From Lithodes maja (lineage: Eukaryota > Arthropoda > Malacostraca > Decapoda > Lithodidae), in contig JBAKBP010000784.1 in the NCBI GenBank assembly GCA_037953745.1, positions 1 through 64,000 of the forward strand: a DNA stretch of 64,000 bases, written 5' to 3'. Of this stretch, positions 1-12,200 are shown piece after piece. A model generated the notes under the pieces. That model was not told the origin of the DNA and searched no databases. It saw only the letters and a list, made by a program, of their open reading frames with translations. Numbering within the stretch: position 1 is the stretch's first letter; every line of letters starts with the position of its first letter. A program made the position numbers and the translations under genes.

Positions 1-2146
1 GGAGTGGTTGAAGTTGAGAGGTTGATTATGTTGTTTGGGGCGAGAGAGAGAGTATTTTGGGGTTTAGCCAAGGTGGAAAAAGTTTTGTGGCTGGATTGGA
101 ATGGGACTGGTATTTTGTCGAGCGGGATCTTTGGGGGGGGAATTTGGGGCGGGTGGGGTAACGGTGAAGAGGGGGAGGTTGAAAGTTTAGCGGGGCTCAT
201 GATGGTGGGGGACCGACTGGTGAGCAGGTGTTCGGTACGCATGAGGGGGGGGAAATCACTTTGGTGGGAGTCACGCGTGAGGGGGGGATTAACGGCGCGT
301 GTGGGAGGATCAGAGTGGTGGGGTGTGTCGGTGGCAGTAACGGTTTGCTTAGAGGTTATCTGGGGTTGGTGAGTTTGTCTGTCATGAGGGGGTGAGTCAA
401 GTGTGGGGTGTTGAAGTTTATTAGGGGTGTGAATTGTGGGGGGGTGGAAGGGAGCTACTGACTGAAAACTGTCACAAGGGAGATTTTGTTGGTGGGGGAA
501 TAGCGGAGTATTTCTGGGGGAAGGGGGGGAACATGGTTGGGTCCCTAGGTCGTCACGCGTGAGGGGAGGATTAACGGCGCGTGTGGGAGGATCAGAGTGG
601 TGGGGTGTGTCGGTGGCAGTGACGGTTTGTTTAGAAGTTATCTGGGGTTGGTGGGTTTGTCTGTCATGAGGGGGTGAGTCAAGTGTGGGGTTTTGAAGTT
701 TATTAGGGGTGTGAATTGTGGGGGGGTGGAAGGGAGCTACTGACGGAAAACTGTCACAAGGGAGATTTTGTTGGTGGGGGAATAGCGGAGTATTTCTGGG
801 GGAAGGGGGGGAACATAGTTGGGTCCCTAGGTCGTCACGTGTGAGGGGAGGATTAACGGCGCGTGTGGGAGGGTCAGGGTGGTGAGAGGTGAGTGAGTTA
901 GGAAACGGGATTTGTTGGGGGGACTGCGGCGGGTTGGTGGGGGAAAAGTTAGGTGTAGAACAGGGGTTATTGGTAGAGGACTGATGTCTTGATTTGGGGT
1001 TTTTAACATGACGAATTTTGGGAATCTTCTTGGTGGCAGTCACGGTCTGGTTAGCGGTTATCTGGGGTTGGTGGGTTTTTTTGACAGGACGAGTTTGGGG
1101 AATTTTCTTGGTGGCAGTCTCGGTCTGGTTAGAGGTTATCTGGGACTGGCGAGTTCGTTTGACATGAGAGGGCGAGACGAGTGTGGGGTTTCGACGTTTT
1201 CTAGGGGTGTGAACTGTGTGGGGGTGGAAGGGAGCTACCGACTGAAAACGGTCACAAGCTACCGACGGAAAACGGTCACAAGGGAAATTTTGTTGGTGGG
1301 GGGATAGCTGAACATTTCTGGGGTCATGGGGAAAATAGGTTGTGGTAGGCCTACATAGGTAGGCATAGCTAGAATACGGGGCTTGTTGGGGGGGCTGCGG
1401 AGGGTTGGTGGGGAAGAGTTAGGGATGGTCGGAGAGGATAGAGGCAAGGAAGAGTGCACTGGGGTTGGACTTTCACCGGAAGTCATTTTGGAAGGGTGCA
1501 CGGAGTCTTTGATAGGGGCTGAAGGGTTGGATAGGGGATTCATCGAACTGCGTAGGCATTCTTCTCTGATGGAGAGCATATGTTCTTCGAATAAGCCATA
1601 CGGGTCGAGATGGGCGGTGATGTGGGGTGGGAGGATGTTTAACAAAGCGGTGAATAAGAGTTCATTTTGTTGGTCGTAATCTTCATAGCTATACGTGGTC
1701 CTCACGTATCTGTAGAGTTGTATGAGGGTCACATTTATATCCCCTTCATACTTGATCTCGTCGACTTTTATTATTTTGGGGGCGACGGGGGAACCCAAAA
1801 GTGGATCTAAGGTCCGGATCACGAAGGATCGAAACTGGTTCCAGGTACTCTCTGGCGTATTCTGTGCCACCATTTGGTGGATAAATTCTTTAAAGGTAGG
1901 CTTATCAACAAGTTGGGAAACGGCTTCTCCCAACTGTATAATATGCAAAATTCCCCAGGCGATTTTTTCGCGGTCATTATAAAATACCACATCGTATACT
2001 GGCTTTATTATGTCTAAGTAACTGGTGATATCATACGTGTTTAAATCATACTTGGGAATGTGTGCGAGTGGCTGAAGATTTCGACCTGTTGCCATGCTTC
2101 TACTGTTCCAAACTTGCAGTGTAATGCAACCTTTTATCCGAATCAA
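1..2146 (-). pseudogene. Gag-like gene, left copy, frameshifted and cut by window edge
   Basis: This is the left copy of the gag-like gene at 6,370-9,228 and is nearly identical to it. The N-terminal 250 or so residues read openly from 2,146 leftward. At about 1,408-1,412 a run of G on the plus strand (C on the coding strand) is one base shorter than in the right copy. The reading frame then shifts into a short proline-rich tail that stops at 1,259. The in-phase remainder continues in another frame to base 1, where the window ends. The same single-base change could be a sequencing error in a homopolymer. Function is presumed structural (Gag-like), as for the intact copy. Confidence 0.7.
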
Positions 2147-2165
2147 GAACCACCGCTGCCGCCAA

Positions 2166-5100
2166 TGTTATGCCCTGTTTTTCTACAGGTTTAACTTGGG
2201 TAATGTGAGTTCTAATTGACTGGGTATAGAAGGCTGCATGCACAATACAAGATATGAGGAATAGAGAACACAAAGAAACACATGGTAGCAAGTTACACGA
2301 TCACGTTTATTAATATACCACTGCAGAATACTTGTGTAAGACAATATAATAGAATGGAACAACACTAGCATAAGTGGATCTGGATGGAGCCTAGTCTCCC
2401 ACTTCCAACGTTCAGGTATTAATCTTCTGATCACTGGCTTTGATTTAACAGGTTTATATACCGAAGACCATCAATGTTACTTATAGATTCCTATTCACTG
2501 TTAGATTTATTACTGGTAGCTCTGGTGCACAAGTAGTAGTTCACAGACTAGATTAGACACGCGTATTTTAGAGCACGGGAATTCTAGAGTAACCTCAGAG
2601 GGGTACTGATCTAAGTTTTATATCCTTGTTTCAGAAATACATAGAACGCAAATCAGTGGGCGAACGTTAGATATCACTAGAGTTTTAATATCTGAATAAG
2701 GTAATTACGAGAGTCAAGGTCGCCTGTTAATTAATGAGCACTGATCGCTTAGTACGTCCCAAATGGAATGGTTAAGTCTGTATTACACTGGGCAAGGTCT
2801 TAGCCACTTCGTAGAAATATTTAATTAGTGAAATCTCTAAACAGCACAGTAAGATGTAGTACTGCTAAAGAGAATCTTGGGTAGTATCTGATGGGTCTGG
2901 TCCTGGTTATCTTGCGTCCATGATGTTGGGGGCTAACGACTGGTTCCGCGGCCGTCCAGGGTGTCCATATGTGTGAAGTTCTTAAATACGTGGGCAGGTC
3001 CTTCCATCCAAATCTGCCACGGAGTCTGCCGGTTCTGGGATCTCACTCCGGAACAACACAAGGGCAGAGCTAGAGGTTAACTGCAGGGTAGTGACCCCTG
3101 GTTGGTGTCTAGCTTTCAACTGATTTGACTGGGGGCGGGAGTTAGATTTATAGGCTCGGTTCTGGACCCTGTAGACAGTAGGGATCTCGAGTCTTATGAA
3201 CTTAATTGAGCTCTCAATAGAAATGGAGACTAGGTAAGATGGTATTTACTGTTGTGGCACAGGGCTATAGGAAAGCCTTTATATTTCATATAACTGAGCC
3301 TTAGTAAGAGGTACTATTTTGGCTATACTGGACGTATTTAGGGGAGAGAGACTGGATCTACTTTGCGAGGAGGATGGGGACAGCTGTGATAGGAACGTCT
3401 CTCTAGATTGTTCAATCTTCATTCTATGGTATATCTGAGGTGCTAATTTAGTGATCAGAGCATGCAAGAAAGGTAAATGGTTTATTGTGAGTTAATAGAG
3501 GTTAGTAAAGGTGTTAGTCATTCATGGTTAGTTCATTGATAGGAAGAATTCCTGTGCTACCTGGCAATGACTCGAAAGTCAAAACAGGGGCCAGGTATAC
3601 CTCCGCGGGGGTGGGGGTCTCCCTCCTCGGGTGGGCCAAAAGGGGGAGCTGGGCGCACTCTCTCTGTGATCGTCGTCCGGCGGCTGTGGCTAGGGGCTTG
3701 CCATATCACCAGTGTTTATAATAACCCTCTGTGTATGAGACAGATGTGGGTGTCTTTAATACCAAAACCGAAGGTGCCTTAGCTAGCTGGTTTTACTCGG
3801 CTGGTTGTTAATTGTAGAGTTTGCTGGATGTGGTGGAGACTGGGTTGCTAACTCTGCCACATTTATCTGGAAGTATGGCAATAGAAGTTAGTAACTGGCG
3901 GGGCGGCTAGCCTCGCACCGACGACCATTGGGTGCAGGGTTGTGAATGTGTTGTAAGAGAATAGATGGCATGCAAGGGGCTAGTAAAGTTCTAATGTTGT
4001 TCTGGCCTACTAAGTGAAGGTAGGCTGGATAGGAGTATATATATAAAAGGTTGGAGAGCGTTAGCAACGGACAATTCAAGGATCTTCAAGAGGTATGAGA
4101 GAGAGGCTAGGTCGGACAAGAGTCGAGAAGCGCGGGAATTCTTACTGAGAGGGGGGGAGAGTTCAATGGCTACAGGGAAATTTTGCCCCTAAGGTCCCTG
4201 GGCGTGGGGGTGGCATTAGGCTACACTTGATATGGAAAGTTTGAAAAGGCAGTAGAATACGTTAGCCAAAATATGCTACCGGGGAATGCAACTATGGGGT
4301 GGTATATGAGTCTGGAAAAGATAGAGTTATGTGATCAGTCCGAGGGTTATGGATACTATTAGTTGGTCCTGGGAACTGCGTTTTCTATTAAATATAAATA
4401 TAAATACCAACAAAAGCGGCAGTTCGTAGGGGTACTTAGTTATTGTTTCGGGATACTTATGACAGATACTGGTAACCAGGTTATCTTATACAATCTCTGG
4501 TTGGGGTAAGAGGTGTAAGACACTAAGTAAATTGGCGTAGTGTGGGCTGTGGATACGAAGGAGGCAAGGGGAAGACGTATGACAATTGTGGAAAGTAAAT
4601 GGAAAAAGGTGAACACAATGGCGGATAAAAAATACTTAACCTAAGGATTGCATACATAGATTTATGGGGCGATGGGTCTTCATAAAGCTTAGTCTGGCAA
4701 GACAAGATGTTAGGGAATGTTAATATTAATACTTAGTTACTAGAGGAACAATGCAAGGGGCGACTGAGCACGGGTTACATATATCTATACTCGTCATGGA
4801 AAATGATATAAGAGGTCTAGGGACAATCGTGGGTGTTTTAACTTCTAAAATATATAACATCTACTTCTCGGATGCAAGAACATACATAAATATTATGGCT
4901 GTCTGATGTGTTGGCATTGGCTCAACGTCGGGACAGGGCATGGTTGTTTTTAATATGAATGTATATTCCTGTTCATCATCTTTGTAGCAAGGACAGTGCC
5001 GCTATGTCGTATCAATGCTGGTGGCAGTTAATATTATAGACTTAGTTACTAGAGGAACAAATGCAAGGGGCGACTGGGCAGTGGGCACGGGTTACATATA

Positions 5101-5854
5101 TCTATACTAGTCATGGAAAATGATATAAGAGGTCTAGGAACAAACGTGGGTGTTTTAACTTCTAAGATATATATAAAATCTACTTCTCGGATGTAAGAAC
5201 ATACATAAATATTATTATGTCTGTCTGATGTGTTGGCATTGGCTCAACGTCGGGACAGGCATGGGTGTTTTTAATATGAATGTATATTCCTGTTCATCAT
5301 CTTTGTAGCAAGGACAGTGCCGCTATGTCGTATCAATGCTGATGGCAGTTAATATTATAGACTTAGTTACTAGAGGAACAAATGCAAGGGGCGACTGGGC
5401 ACGGGTTACATATATCTATACTAGTCATGGAAAATGATATAAGAGGTCTAGGAACAAACGTGGGTGTTTTAACTTCTAAGATAATATATAACATCTACTT
5501 CTCGGATGTAAGAACATACATACATATTATTATGTCTGTCTGATGTGTTGGCATTGGCTCAACGTCGAAACAGGGCATGGGTGTTTTTAATATGAATGTA
5601 TATTCCTGTTCATCATCTTTGTAGTTAGGAGTGTAGGACACGAGGGGGTTAGTGTACGTGAGGTGTGGAAAAAATGGTCAGTTTAGAAAAAGGAAAACTG
5701 GGTGCAGCCAAAAGCTGTTTAGCCCTGCGGGCTTGGGCCTGTCTGAATTGGCTGGCTCGGTCAGCTGGTCCTTTCGTTCTGTGGACCTTTCTTCCGGGTG
5801 TTTCTGTGCGGTGTTCGCTCGTGGCTTCTGTGGTGGGCTTCTTGTTCTGGGGCA
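2166..5854 (-). repeat. Middle (shared) LTR, about 3.7 kb
   Basis: Direct copy of 9,248-12,302. It is bounded on the right, in minus orientation, by a polypurine tract and on the left by a TGG-starting primer-binding-like sequence, which is how an LTR sits between two internal regions. It is about 630 bp longer than the right LTR because a ~310-bp segment is present about three times here (from 4,733, 5,040 and 5,360) and about once there. A minus-strand AATAAA lies at 2,306-2,311, about 140 bp before the LTR end, a plausible poly(A) signal. No protein longer than about 75 residues is credible inside it. Confidence 0.7.
4733..5640. repeat. Three ~310-bp tandem units inside the LTR
   Basis: The phrase CTTAGTTACTAGAGGAAC recurs at 4,733, 5,040 and 5,360, each followed by the same ~300 bases ending near a TTCATCATCTTTGTAG segment. 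The corresponding stretch of the right LTR (11,814-12,075) holds a single, recombined unit. This is the main length difference between the two LTRs. Confidence 0.85.
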
Positions 5855-5859
5855 TTTTA

Positions 5860-5875
5860 CTTCCCTCTCCTTCAT
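5860..5875 (-). other. Polypurine tract of the gag-only element
   Basis: On the minus strand the sequence GAAGGAGAGGGAAG abuts the start of the middle LTR, separated by TAAAA. This is the place and composition expected for a plus-strand priming polypurine tract. The shared TAAAA immediately before TGCCCC in both LTRs suggests the LTR may begin at TAAAATG rather than at TG. Confidence 0.65.
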
Positions 5876-5916
5876 TATAGGCTCGTCCTCGAGCCTCAAG
5901 GGTGAAGTAAAAAGAA

Positions 5917-6369
5917 GCATAGTCAGAAAAATGTAGGTTAACAAGAAAAGTAGTATGACTAAGGGAAAAAAAATATATATATATACAGTATATGGAAAAT
6001 ATGTAAATTTAAGTAAGGACAGATAATTAAGAACACCGGAAATTAAGAAAAGGTAAAGTGTTTAACAATGTATAAAGCAAATTTAAAAGATAGTCAGAAA
6101 AATGTAGGTTAACAAGAAAAGTAGTATGACTAAGGGACAAAAAAATAATATATACAGTATATGGAAAACATGTAAATTTATAGAATCATGCCCAATCGCT
6201 TAGGAATTGAAAACATTCAAAACAATTTAGTACAATAATATCCTCATCATCATCAGGGGGGGGGGGGTATTTAGGGTCGCCGTTAGTCTGGGTGACGGTC
6301 TGGTAATAGGGGGTGGTGGTTCACTTTCACTTTGGAAGGGCGGGGTGGATATACCGTTAGTTCGTGTCG
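5917..6369 (-). other. Non-coding 3' region of the gag-only element
   Basis: This stretch lies between the gag-like stop codon and the polypurine tract. It contains two diverged copies of a ~90-bp AT-rich segment (about 5,917-6,005 and 6,091-6,182, sharing ATAGTCAGAAAAATGTAGG) and a run of 12 or more G near 6,257. No coding potential for pol is seen. Confidence 0.6.
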
Positions 6370-9228
6370 TTAGGAATGTGGGTCTGGGGGCGAGCTGGCC
6401 CGGGGACAGTTTTGGAGGGGGGGTCTAAGCGGTTTCGGTCGGGGGTAGTGATAGGGGGGTTTTAAAGATGAAACGGGCAGGTCGAGTCGGGGTTGTTGTT
6501 GCGGAAGAGGTTGGTGCTGGGGAGGGGTTGAATTGTGTAGAGAGTTGTGGTCGTGAGTGGGGTTTGGGGAAGGGTGAGTAAGGCTGAAGGTTGAGTGTTT
6601 ACTATGATCGGGTGGTTTGGAAGTTTGGTGTGTGGGGATTTGATAGGGAGATGGTGGGGGGGGTCTGGGCAGGCAGGGTTGTGGTTTGAGAGGGGTTGAA
6701 TTGTGTAGAGAGTTGTGGTCGTGAGTGGGGTTTGGGGAAGGGTGAGTAAGGCTGAAGGTTGAGAGTTTACTATGATCGGGTGGTTTGGAGGTTTGGTGTG
6801 TGGGGATTTGATAGGGAGATGGTGGGGGGGGTCTGGGCAGGCAGGGTTGTGGTTTGAGAGGGGTTGAATTGTGTAGAGAGTTGTGGTCGTGAGTGGGGTT
6901 TGGGGAAGGGTGAGTAAGGCTGAAGGTTGAGAGTTTACTATGATCGGGTGGTTTGGAGGTTTGGTGTGTGGGGATTTGATAGGGAGATGGTGGGGGGGGT
7001 CTGGGCAGGCAGGGTTGTGGTTTGAGAGGGGTTGAATCTAGACTGATTTTATTTCCGGGAGAGACATGGATGGGATTTCGAGGAGTGGTTGAAGTTGAGA
7101 GGTTGATTATGTTGTTTGGGGCGAGAGAGAGAGTATTTTGGGGTTTAGCCAAGGTGGAAAAAGTTTTGTGGCTGGATTGGAATGGGACTGGTATTTTGTC
7201 GAGCGGGATCTTTGGGGGGGGAATTTGGGGCGGGTGGGGTAACGGTGAAGAGGGGGAGGTTGAAAGTTTAGCGGGGCTCATGATGGTGGGGGACCGACTG
7301 GTGAGCAGGTGTTCGGTACGCATGAGGGGGGGGAAATCACTTTGGTGGGAGTCACGCGTGAGGGGGGGATTAACGGCGCGTGTGGGAGGATCAGAGTGGT
7401 GGGGTGTGTCGGTGGCAGTAACGGTTTGCTTAGAGGTTATCTGGGGTTGGTGAGTTTGTCTGTCATGAGGGGGTGAGTCAAGTGTGGGGTGTTGAAGTTT
7501 ATTAGGGGTGTGAATTGTGGGGGGGTGGAAGGGAGCTACTGACTGAAAACTGTCACAAGGGAGATTTTGTTGGTGGGGGAATAGCGGAGTATTTCTGGGG
7601 GAAGGGGGGGAACATGGTTGGGTCCCTAGGTCGTCACGCGTGAGGGGAGGATTAACGGCGCGTGTGGGAGGATCAGAGTGGTGGGGTGTGTCGGTGGCAG
7701 TGACGGTTTGTTTAGAAGTTATCTGGGGTTGGTGGGTTTGTCTGTCATGAGGGGGTGAGTCAAGTGTGGGGTTTTGAAGTTTATTAGGGGTGTGAATTGT
7801 GGGGGGGTGGAAGGGAGCTACTGACGGAAAACTGTCACAAGGGAGATTTTGTTGGTGGGGGAATAGCGGAGTATTTCTGGGGGAAGGGGGGGAACATAGT
7901 TGGGTCCCTAGGTCGTCACGTGTGAGGGGAGGATTAACGGCGCGTGTGGGAGGGTCAGGGTGGTGAGAGGTGAGTGAGTTAGGAAACGGGATTTGTTGGG
8001 GGGACTGCGGCGGGTTGGTGGGGGAAAAGTTAGGTGTAGAACAGGGGTTATTGGTAGAGGACTGATGTCTTGATTTGGGGTTTTTAACATGACGAATTTT
8101 GGGAATCTTCTTGGTGGCAGTCACGGTCTGGTTAGCGGTTATCTGGGGTTGGTGGGTTTTTTTGACAGGACGAGTTTGGGGAATTTTCTTGGTGGCAGTC
8201 TCGGTCTGGTTAGAGGTTATCTGGGACTGGCGAGTTCGTTTGACATGAGAGGGCGAGACGAGTGTGGGGTTTCGACGTTTTCTAGGGGTGTGAACTGTGT
8301 GGGGGTGGAAGGGAGCTACCGACTGAAAACGGTCACAAGCTACCGACGGAAAACGGTCACAAGGGAAATTTTGTTGGTGGGGGGATAGCTGAACATTTCT
8401 GGGGTCATGGGGAAAATAGGTTGTGGTAGGCCTACATAGGTAGGCATAGCTAGAATACGGGGCTTGTTGGGGGGGCTGCGGAGGGTTGGTGGGGGAAGAG
8501 TTAGGGATGGTCGGAGAGGATAGAGGCAAGGAAGAGTGCACTGGGGTTGGACTTTCACCGGAAGTCATTTTGGAAGGGTGCACGGAGTCTTGGATAGGGG
8601 CTGAAGGGTTGGATAGGGGATTCATCGAACTGCGTAGGCATTCTTCTCTGATGGAGAGCATATGTTCTTCGAATAAGCCATACGGGTCGAGATGGGCGGT
8701 GATGTGGGGTGGGAGGATGTTTAACAAAGCGGTGAATAAGAGTTCATTTTGTTGGTCGTAATCTTCATAGCTATACGTGGTCCTCACGTATCTGTAGAGT
8801 TGTATGAGGGTCACATTTATATCCCCTTCATACTTGATCTCGTCGACTTTTATTATTTTGGGGGCGACGGGGGAACCCAAAAGTGGATCTAAGGTCCGGA
8901 TCACGAAGGATCGAAACTGGTTCCAGGTACTCTCTGGCGTATTCTGTGCCACCATTTGGTGGATAAATTCTTTAAAGGTAGGCTTATCAACAAGTTGGGA
9001 AACGGCTTCTCCCAACTGTATAATATGCAAAATTCCCCAGGCGATTTTTTCGCGGTCATTATAAAATACCACATCGTATACTGGCTTTATTATGTCTAAG
9101 TAACTGGTGATATCATACGTGTTTAAATCATACTTGGGAATGTGTGCGAGTGGCTGAAGATTTCGACCTGTTGCCATGCTTCTACTGTTCCAAACTTGCA
9201 GTGTAATGCAACCTTTTATCCGAATCAA
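6370..9228 (-). CDS. Gag-like protein of a non-autonomous LTR element
   Basis: Open frame of 952 codons. The likely start is Met18 (codon at 9,177-9,175), which has a better start context (AGCATGG) and leaves a ~70-nt leader after the primer-binding site; the first Met at 9,228 is only 18 nt from it. Residues about 20-250 look like a globular, mostly helical, Gag-capsid-like region. After that the protein is low-complexity, rich in Pro, His, Ser and Thr, with basic patches (KRRN, KRTR) that could bind RNA. I see no CCHC zinc knuckle and no protease. A 56-residue unit beginning STPLKPQPC is repeated three times in tandem (DNA period 168 bp, 6,525-7,028), and larger units of about 283 bp recur at about 7,351, 7,634 and 7,916. 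Position directly after an LTR and PBS supports Gag; sequence similarity alone does not prove it. Confidence 0.6.
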   Translation of the reverse strand: MIRIKGCITLQVWNSRSMATGRNLQPLAHIPKYDLNTYDITSYLDIIKPVYDVVFYNDREKIAWGILHIIQLGEAVSQLVDKPTFKEFIHQMVAQNTPESTWNQFRSFVIRTLDPLLGSPVAPKIIKVDEIKYEGDINVTLIQLYRYVRTTYSYEDYDQQNELLFTALLNILPPHITAHLDPYGLFEEHMLSIREECLRSSMNPLSNPSAPIQDSVHPSKMTSGESPTPVHSSLPLSSPTIPNSSPTNPPQPPQQAPYSSYAYLCRPTTTYFPHDPRNVQLSPHQQNFPCDRFPSVACDRFQSVAPFHPHTVHTPRKRRNPTLVSPSHVKRTRQSQITSNQTETATKKIPQTRPVKKTHQPQITANQTVTATKKIPKIRHVKNPKSRHQSSTNNPCSTPNFSPTNPPQSPQQIPFPNSLTSHHPDPPTRAVNPPLTRDDLGTQLCSPPSPRNTPLFPHQQNLPCDSFPSVAPFHPPTIHTPNKLQNPTLDSPPHDRQTHQPQITSKQTVTATDTPHHSDPPTRAVNPPLTRDDLGTQPCSPPSPRNTPLFPHQQNLPCDSFQSVAPFHPPTIHTPNKLQHPTLDSPPHDRQTHQPQITSKQTVTATDTPHHSDPPTRAVNPPLTRDSHQSDFPPLMRTEHLLTSRSPTIMSPAKLSTSPSSPLPHPPQIPPPKIPLDKIPVPFQSSHKTFSTLAKPQNTLSLAPNNIINLSTSTTPRNPIHVSPGNKISLDSTPLKPQPCLPRPPPPSPYQIPTHQTSKPPDHSKLSTFSLTHPSPNPTHDHNSLHNSTPLKPQPCLPRPPPPSPYQIPTHQTSKPPDHSKLSTFSLTHPSPNPTHDHNSLHNSTPLKPQPCLPRPPPPSPYQIPTHQTSKPPDHSKHSTFSLTHPSPNPTHDHNSLHNSTPPQHQPLPQQQPRLDLPVSSLKPPYHYPRPKPLRPPLQNCPRASSPPDPHS

Positions 9229-9246
9229 GAACCACCGCTGCCGCCA
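9229..9246 (-). other. Primer-binding site of the gag-only element
   Basis: Minus-strand sequence TGGCGGCAGCGGTGGTTC follows the LTR end (..ATAACAT) directly. A TGG start one or two bases after an LTR is the usual form of a tRNA primer-binding site, complementary to a tRNA 3' CCA end. The same sequence follows the middle LTR at about 2,147-2,164. I cannot name the tRNA. Confidence 0.55.
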
Positions 9247-9247
9247 A

Positions 9248-12200
9248 TGTTATGCCCTGTTTTTCTACAGGTTTAACTTGGGTAATGTGAGTTCTAATTG
9301 ACTGGGTATAGAAGGCTGCATGCACAATACAAGATATGAGGAATAGAGAACACAAAGAAACACATGGTAGCAAGTTACACGATCACGTTTATTAATATAC
9401 CACTGCAGAATACTTGTGTAAGACAATATAATAGAATGGAACAACACTAGCATAAGTGGATCTGGATGGAGCCTAGTCTCCCACTTCCAACGTTCAGGTA
9501 TTAATCTTCTGATCACTGGCTTTGATTTAACAGGTTTATATACCGAAGACCATCAATGTTACTTATAGATTCCTATTCACTGTTAGATTTATTACTGGTA
9601 GCTCTGGTGCACAAGTAGTAGTTCACAGACTAGATTAGACACGCGTATTTTAGAGCACGGGAATTCTAGAGTAACCTCAGAGGGGTACTGATCTAAGTTT
9701 TATATCCTTGTTTCAGAAATACATAGAACGCAAATCAGTGGGCGAACGTTAGATATCACTAGAGTTTTAATATCTGAATAAGGTAATTACGAGAGTCAAG
9801 GTCGCCTGTTAATTAATGAGCACTGATCGCTTAGTACGTCCCAAATGGAATGGTTAAGTCTGTATTACACTGGGCAAGGTCTTAGCCACTTCGTAGAAAT
9901 ATTTAATTAGTGAAATCTCTAAACAGCACAGTAAGATGTAGTACTGCTAAAGAGAATCTTGGGTAGTATCTGATGGGTCTGGTCCTGGTTATCTTGCGTC
10001 CATGATGTTGGGGGCTAACGACTGGTTCCGCGGCCGTCCAGGGTGTCCATATGTGTGAAGTTCTTAAATACGTGGGCAGGTCCTTCCATCCAAATCTGCC
10101 ACGGAGTCTGCCGGTTCTGGGATCTCACTCCGGAACAACACAAGGGCAGAGCTAGAGGTTAACTGCAGGGTAGTGACCCCTGGTTGGTGTCTAGCTTTCA
10201 ACTGATTTGACTGGGGGCGGGAGTTAGATTTATAGGCTCGGTTCTGGACCCTGTAGACAGTAGGGATCTCGAGTCTTATGAACTTAATTGAGCTCTCAAT
10301 AGAAATGGAGACTAGGTAAGATGGTATTTACTGTTGTGGCACAGGGCTATAGGAAAGCCTTTATATTTCATATAACTGAGCCTTAGTAAGAGGTACTATT
10401 TTGGCTATACTGGACGTATTTAGGGGAGAGAGACTGGATCTACTTTGCGAGGAGGATGGGGACAGCTGTGATAGGAACGTCTCTCTAGATTGTTCAATCT
10501 TCATTCTATGGTATATCTGAGGTGCTAATTTAGTGATCAGAGCATGCAAGAAAGGTAAATGGTTTATTGTGAGTTAATAGAGGTTAGTAAAGGTGTTAGT
10601 CATTCATGGTTAGTTCATTGATAGGAAGAATTCCTGTGCTACCTGGCAATGACTCGAAAGTCAAAACAGGGGCCAGGTATACCTCCGCGGGGGTGGGGGT
10701 CTCCCTCCTCGGGTGGGCCAAAAGGGGGAGCTGGGCGCACTCTCTCTGTGATCGTCGTCCGGCGGCTGTGGCTAGGGGCTTGCCATATCACCAGTGTTTA
10801 TAATAACCCTCTGTGTATGAGACAGATGTGGGTGTCTTTAATACCAAAACCGAAGGTGCCTTAGCTAGCTGGTTTTACTCGGCTGGTTGTTAATTGTAGA
10901 GTTTGCTGGATGTGGTGGAGACTGGGTTGCTAACTCTGCCACATTTATCTGGAAGTATGGCAATAGAAGTTAGTAACTGGCGGGGCGGCTAGCCTCGCAC
11001 CGACGACCATTGGGTGCAGGGTTGTGAATGTGTTGTAAGAGAATAGATGGCATGCAAGGGGCTAGTAAAGTTCTAATGTTGTTCTGGCCTACTAAGTGAA
11101 GGTAGGCTGGATAGGAGTATATATATAAAAGGTTGGAGAGCGTTAGCAACGGACAATTCAAGGATCTTCAAGAGGTATGAGAGAGAGGCTAGGTCGGACA
11201 AGAGTCGAGAAGCGCGGGAATTCTTACTGAGAGGGGGGGAGAGTTCAATGGCTACAGGGAAATTTTGCCCCTAAGGTCCCTGGGCGTGGGGGTGGCATTA
11301 GGCTACACTTGATATGGAAAGTTTGAAAAGGCAGTAGAATACGTTAGCCAAAATATGCTACCGGGGAATGCAACTATGGGGTGGTATATGAGTCTGGAAA
11401 AGATAGAGTTATGTGATCAGTCCGAGGGTTATGGATACTATTAGTTGGTCCTGGGAACTGCGTTTTCTATTAAATATAAATATAAATACCAACAAAAGCG
11501 GCAGTTCGTAGGGGTACTTAGTTATTGTTTCGGGATACTTATGACAGATACTGGTAACCAGGTTATCTTATACAATCTCTGGTTGGGGTAAGAGGTGTAA
11601 GACACGAAGTAAATTGGCGTAGTGTGGGCTGTGGATACGAAGGAGGCAAGGGGAAGACGTATGACAATTGTGGAAAGTAAATGGAAAAAGGTGAACACAA
11701 TGGCGGATAAAAAATACTTAACCTAAGGATTGCATACATAGATTTATGGGGCGATGGGTCTTCATAAAGCTTAGTCTGGCAAGACAAGATGTTAGGGAAT
11801 GTTAATATTAATACTTAGTTACTAGAGGAACAATGCAAGGGGCGACTGAGCACGGGTTACATATATCTATACTTGTCATGGAAAATGATATAAGAGGTCT
11901 AGGGACAATCGTGGGTGTTTTAACTTCTAAAATATATAACATCTACTTCTCGGATGCAAGAACATACATACATATTATTATGTCTGTCTGATGTGTTGGC
12001 ATTGGCTCAACGTCGAAACAGGGCATGGGTGTTTCTAATATGAATGTATATTCCTGTTCATCATCTTTGTAGTTAGGAGTGTAGGACACGAGGGGGTTAG
12101 TGTACGTGAGGTGTGGAAAAAATGGTCAGTTTAGAAAAAGGAAAACTGGGTGCAGCCAAAAGCTGTTTAGCCCTGCGGGCTTGGGCCTGTCTGAATTGGC

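Noticed and set aside
3524..3782. Small open frames in the 3-kb LTRs
   Set aside because: Short, overlapping in two frames, no domain, within LTR sequence.
7022..7453. Plus-strand open frames in the gag-like region
   Set aside because: They are shadows of the minus-strand gag-like ORF in G-rich sequence.
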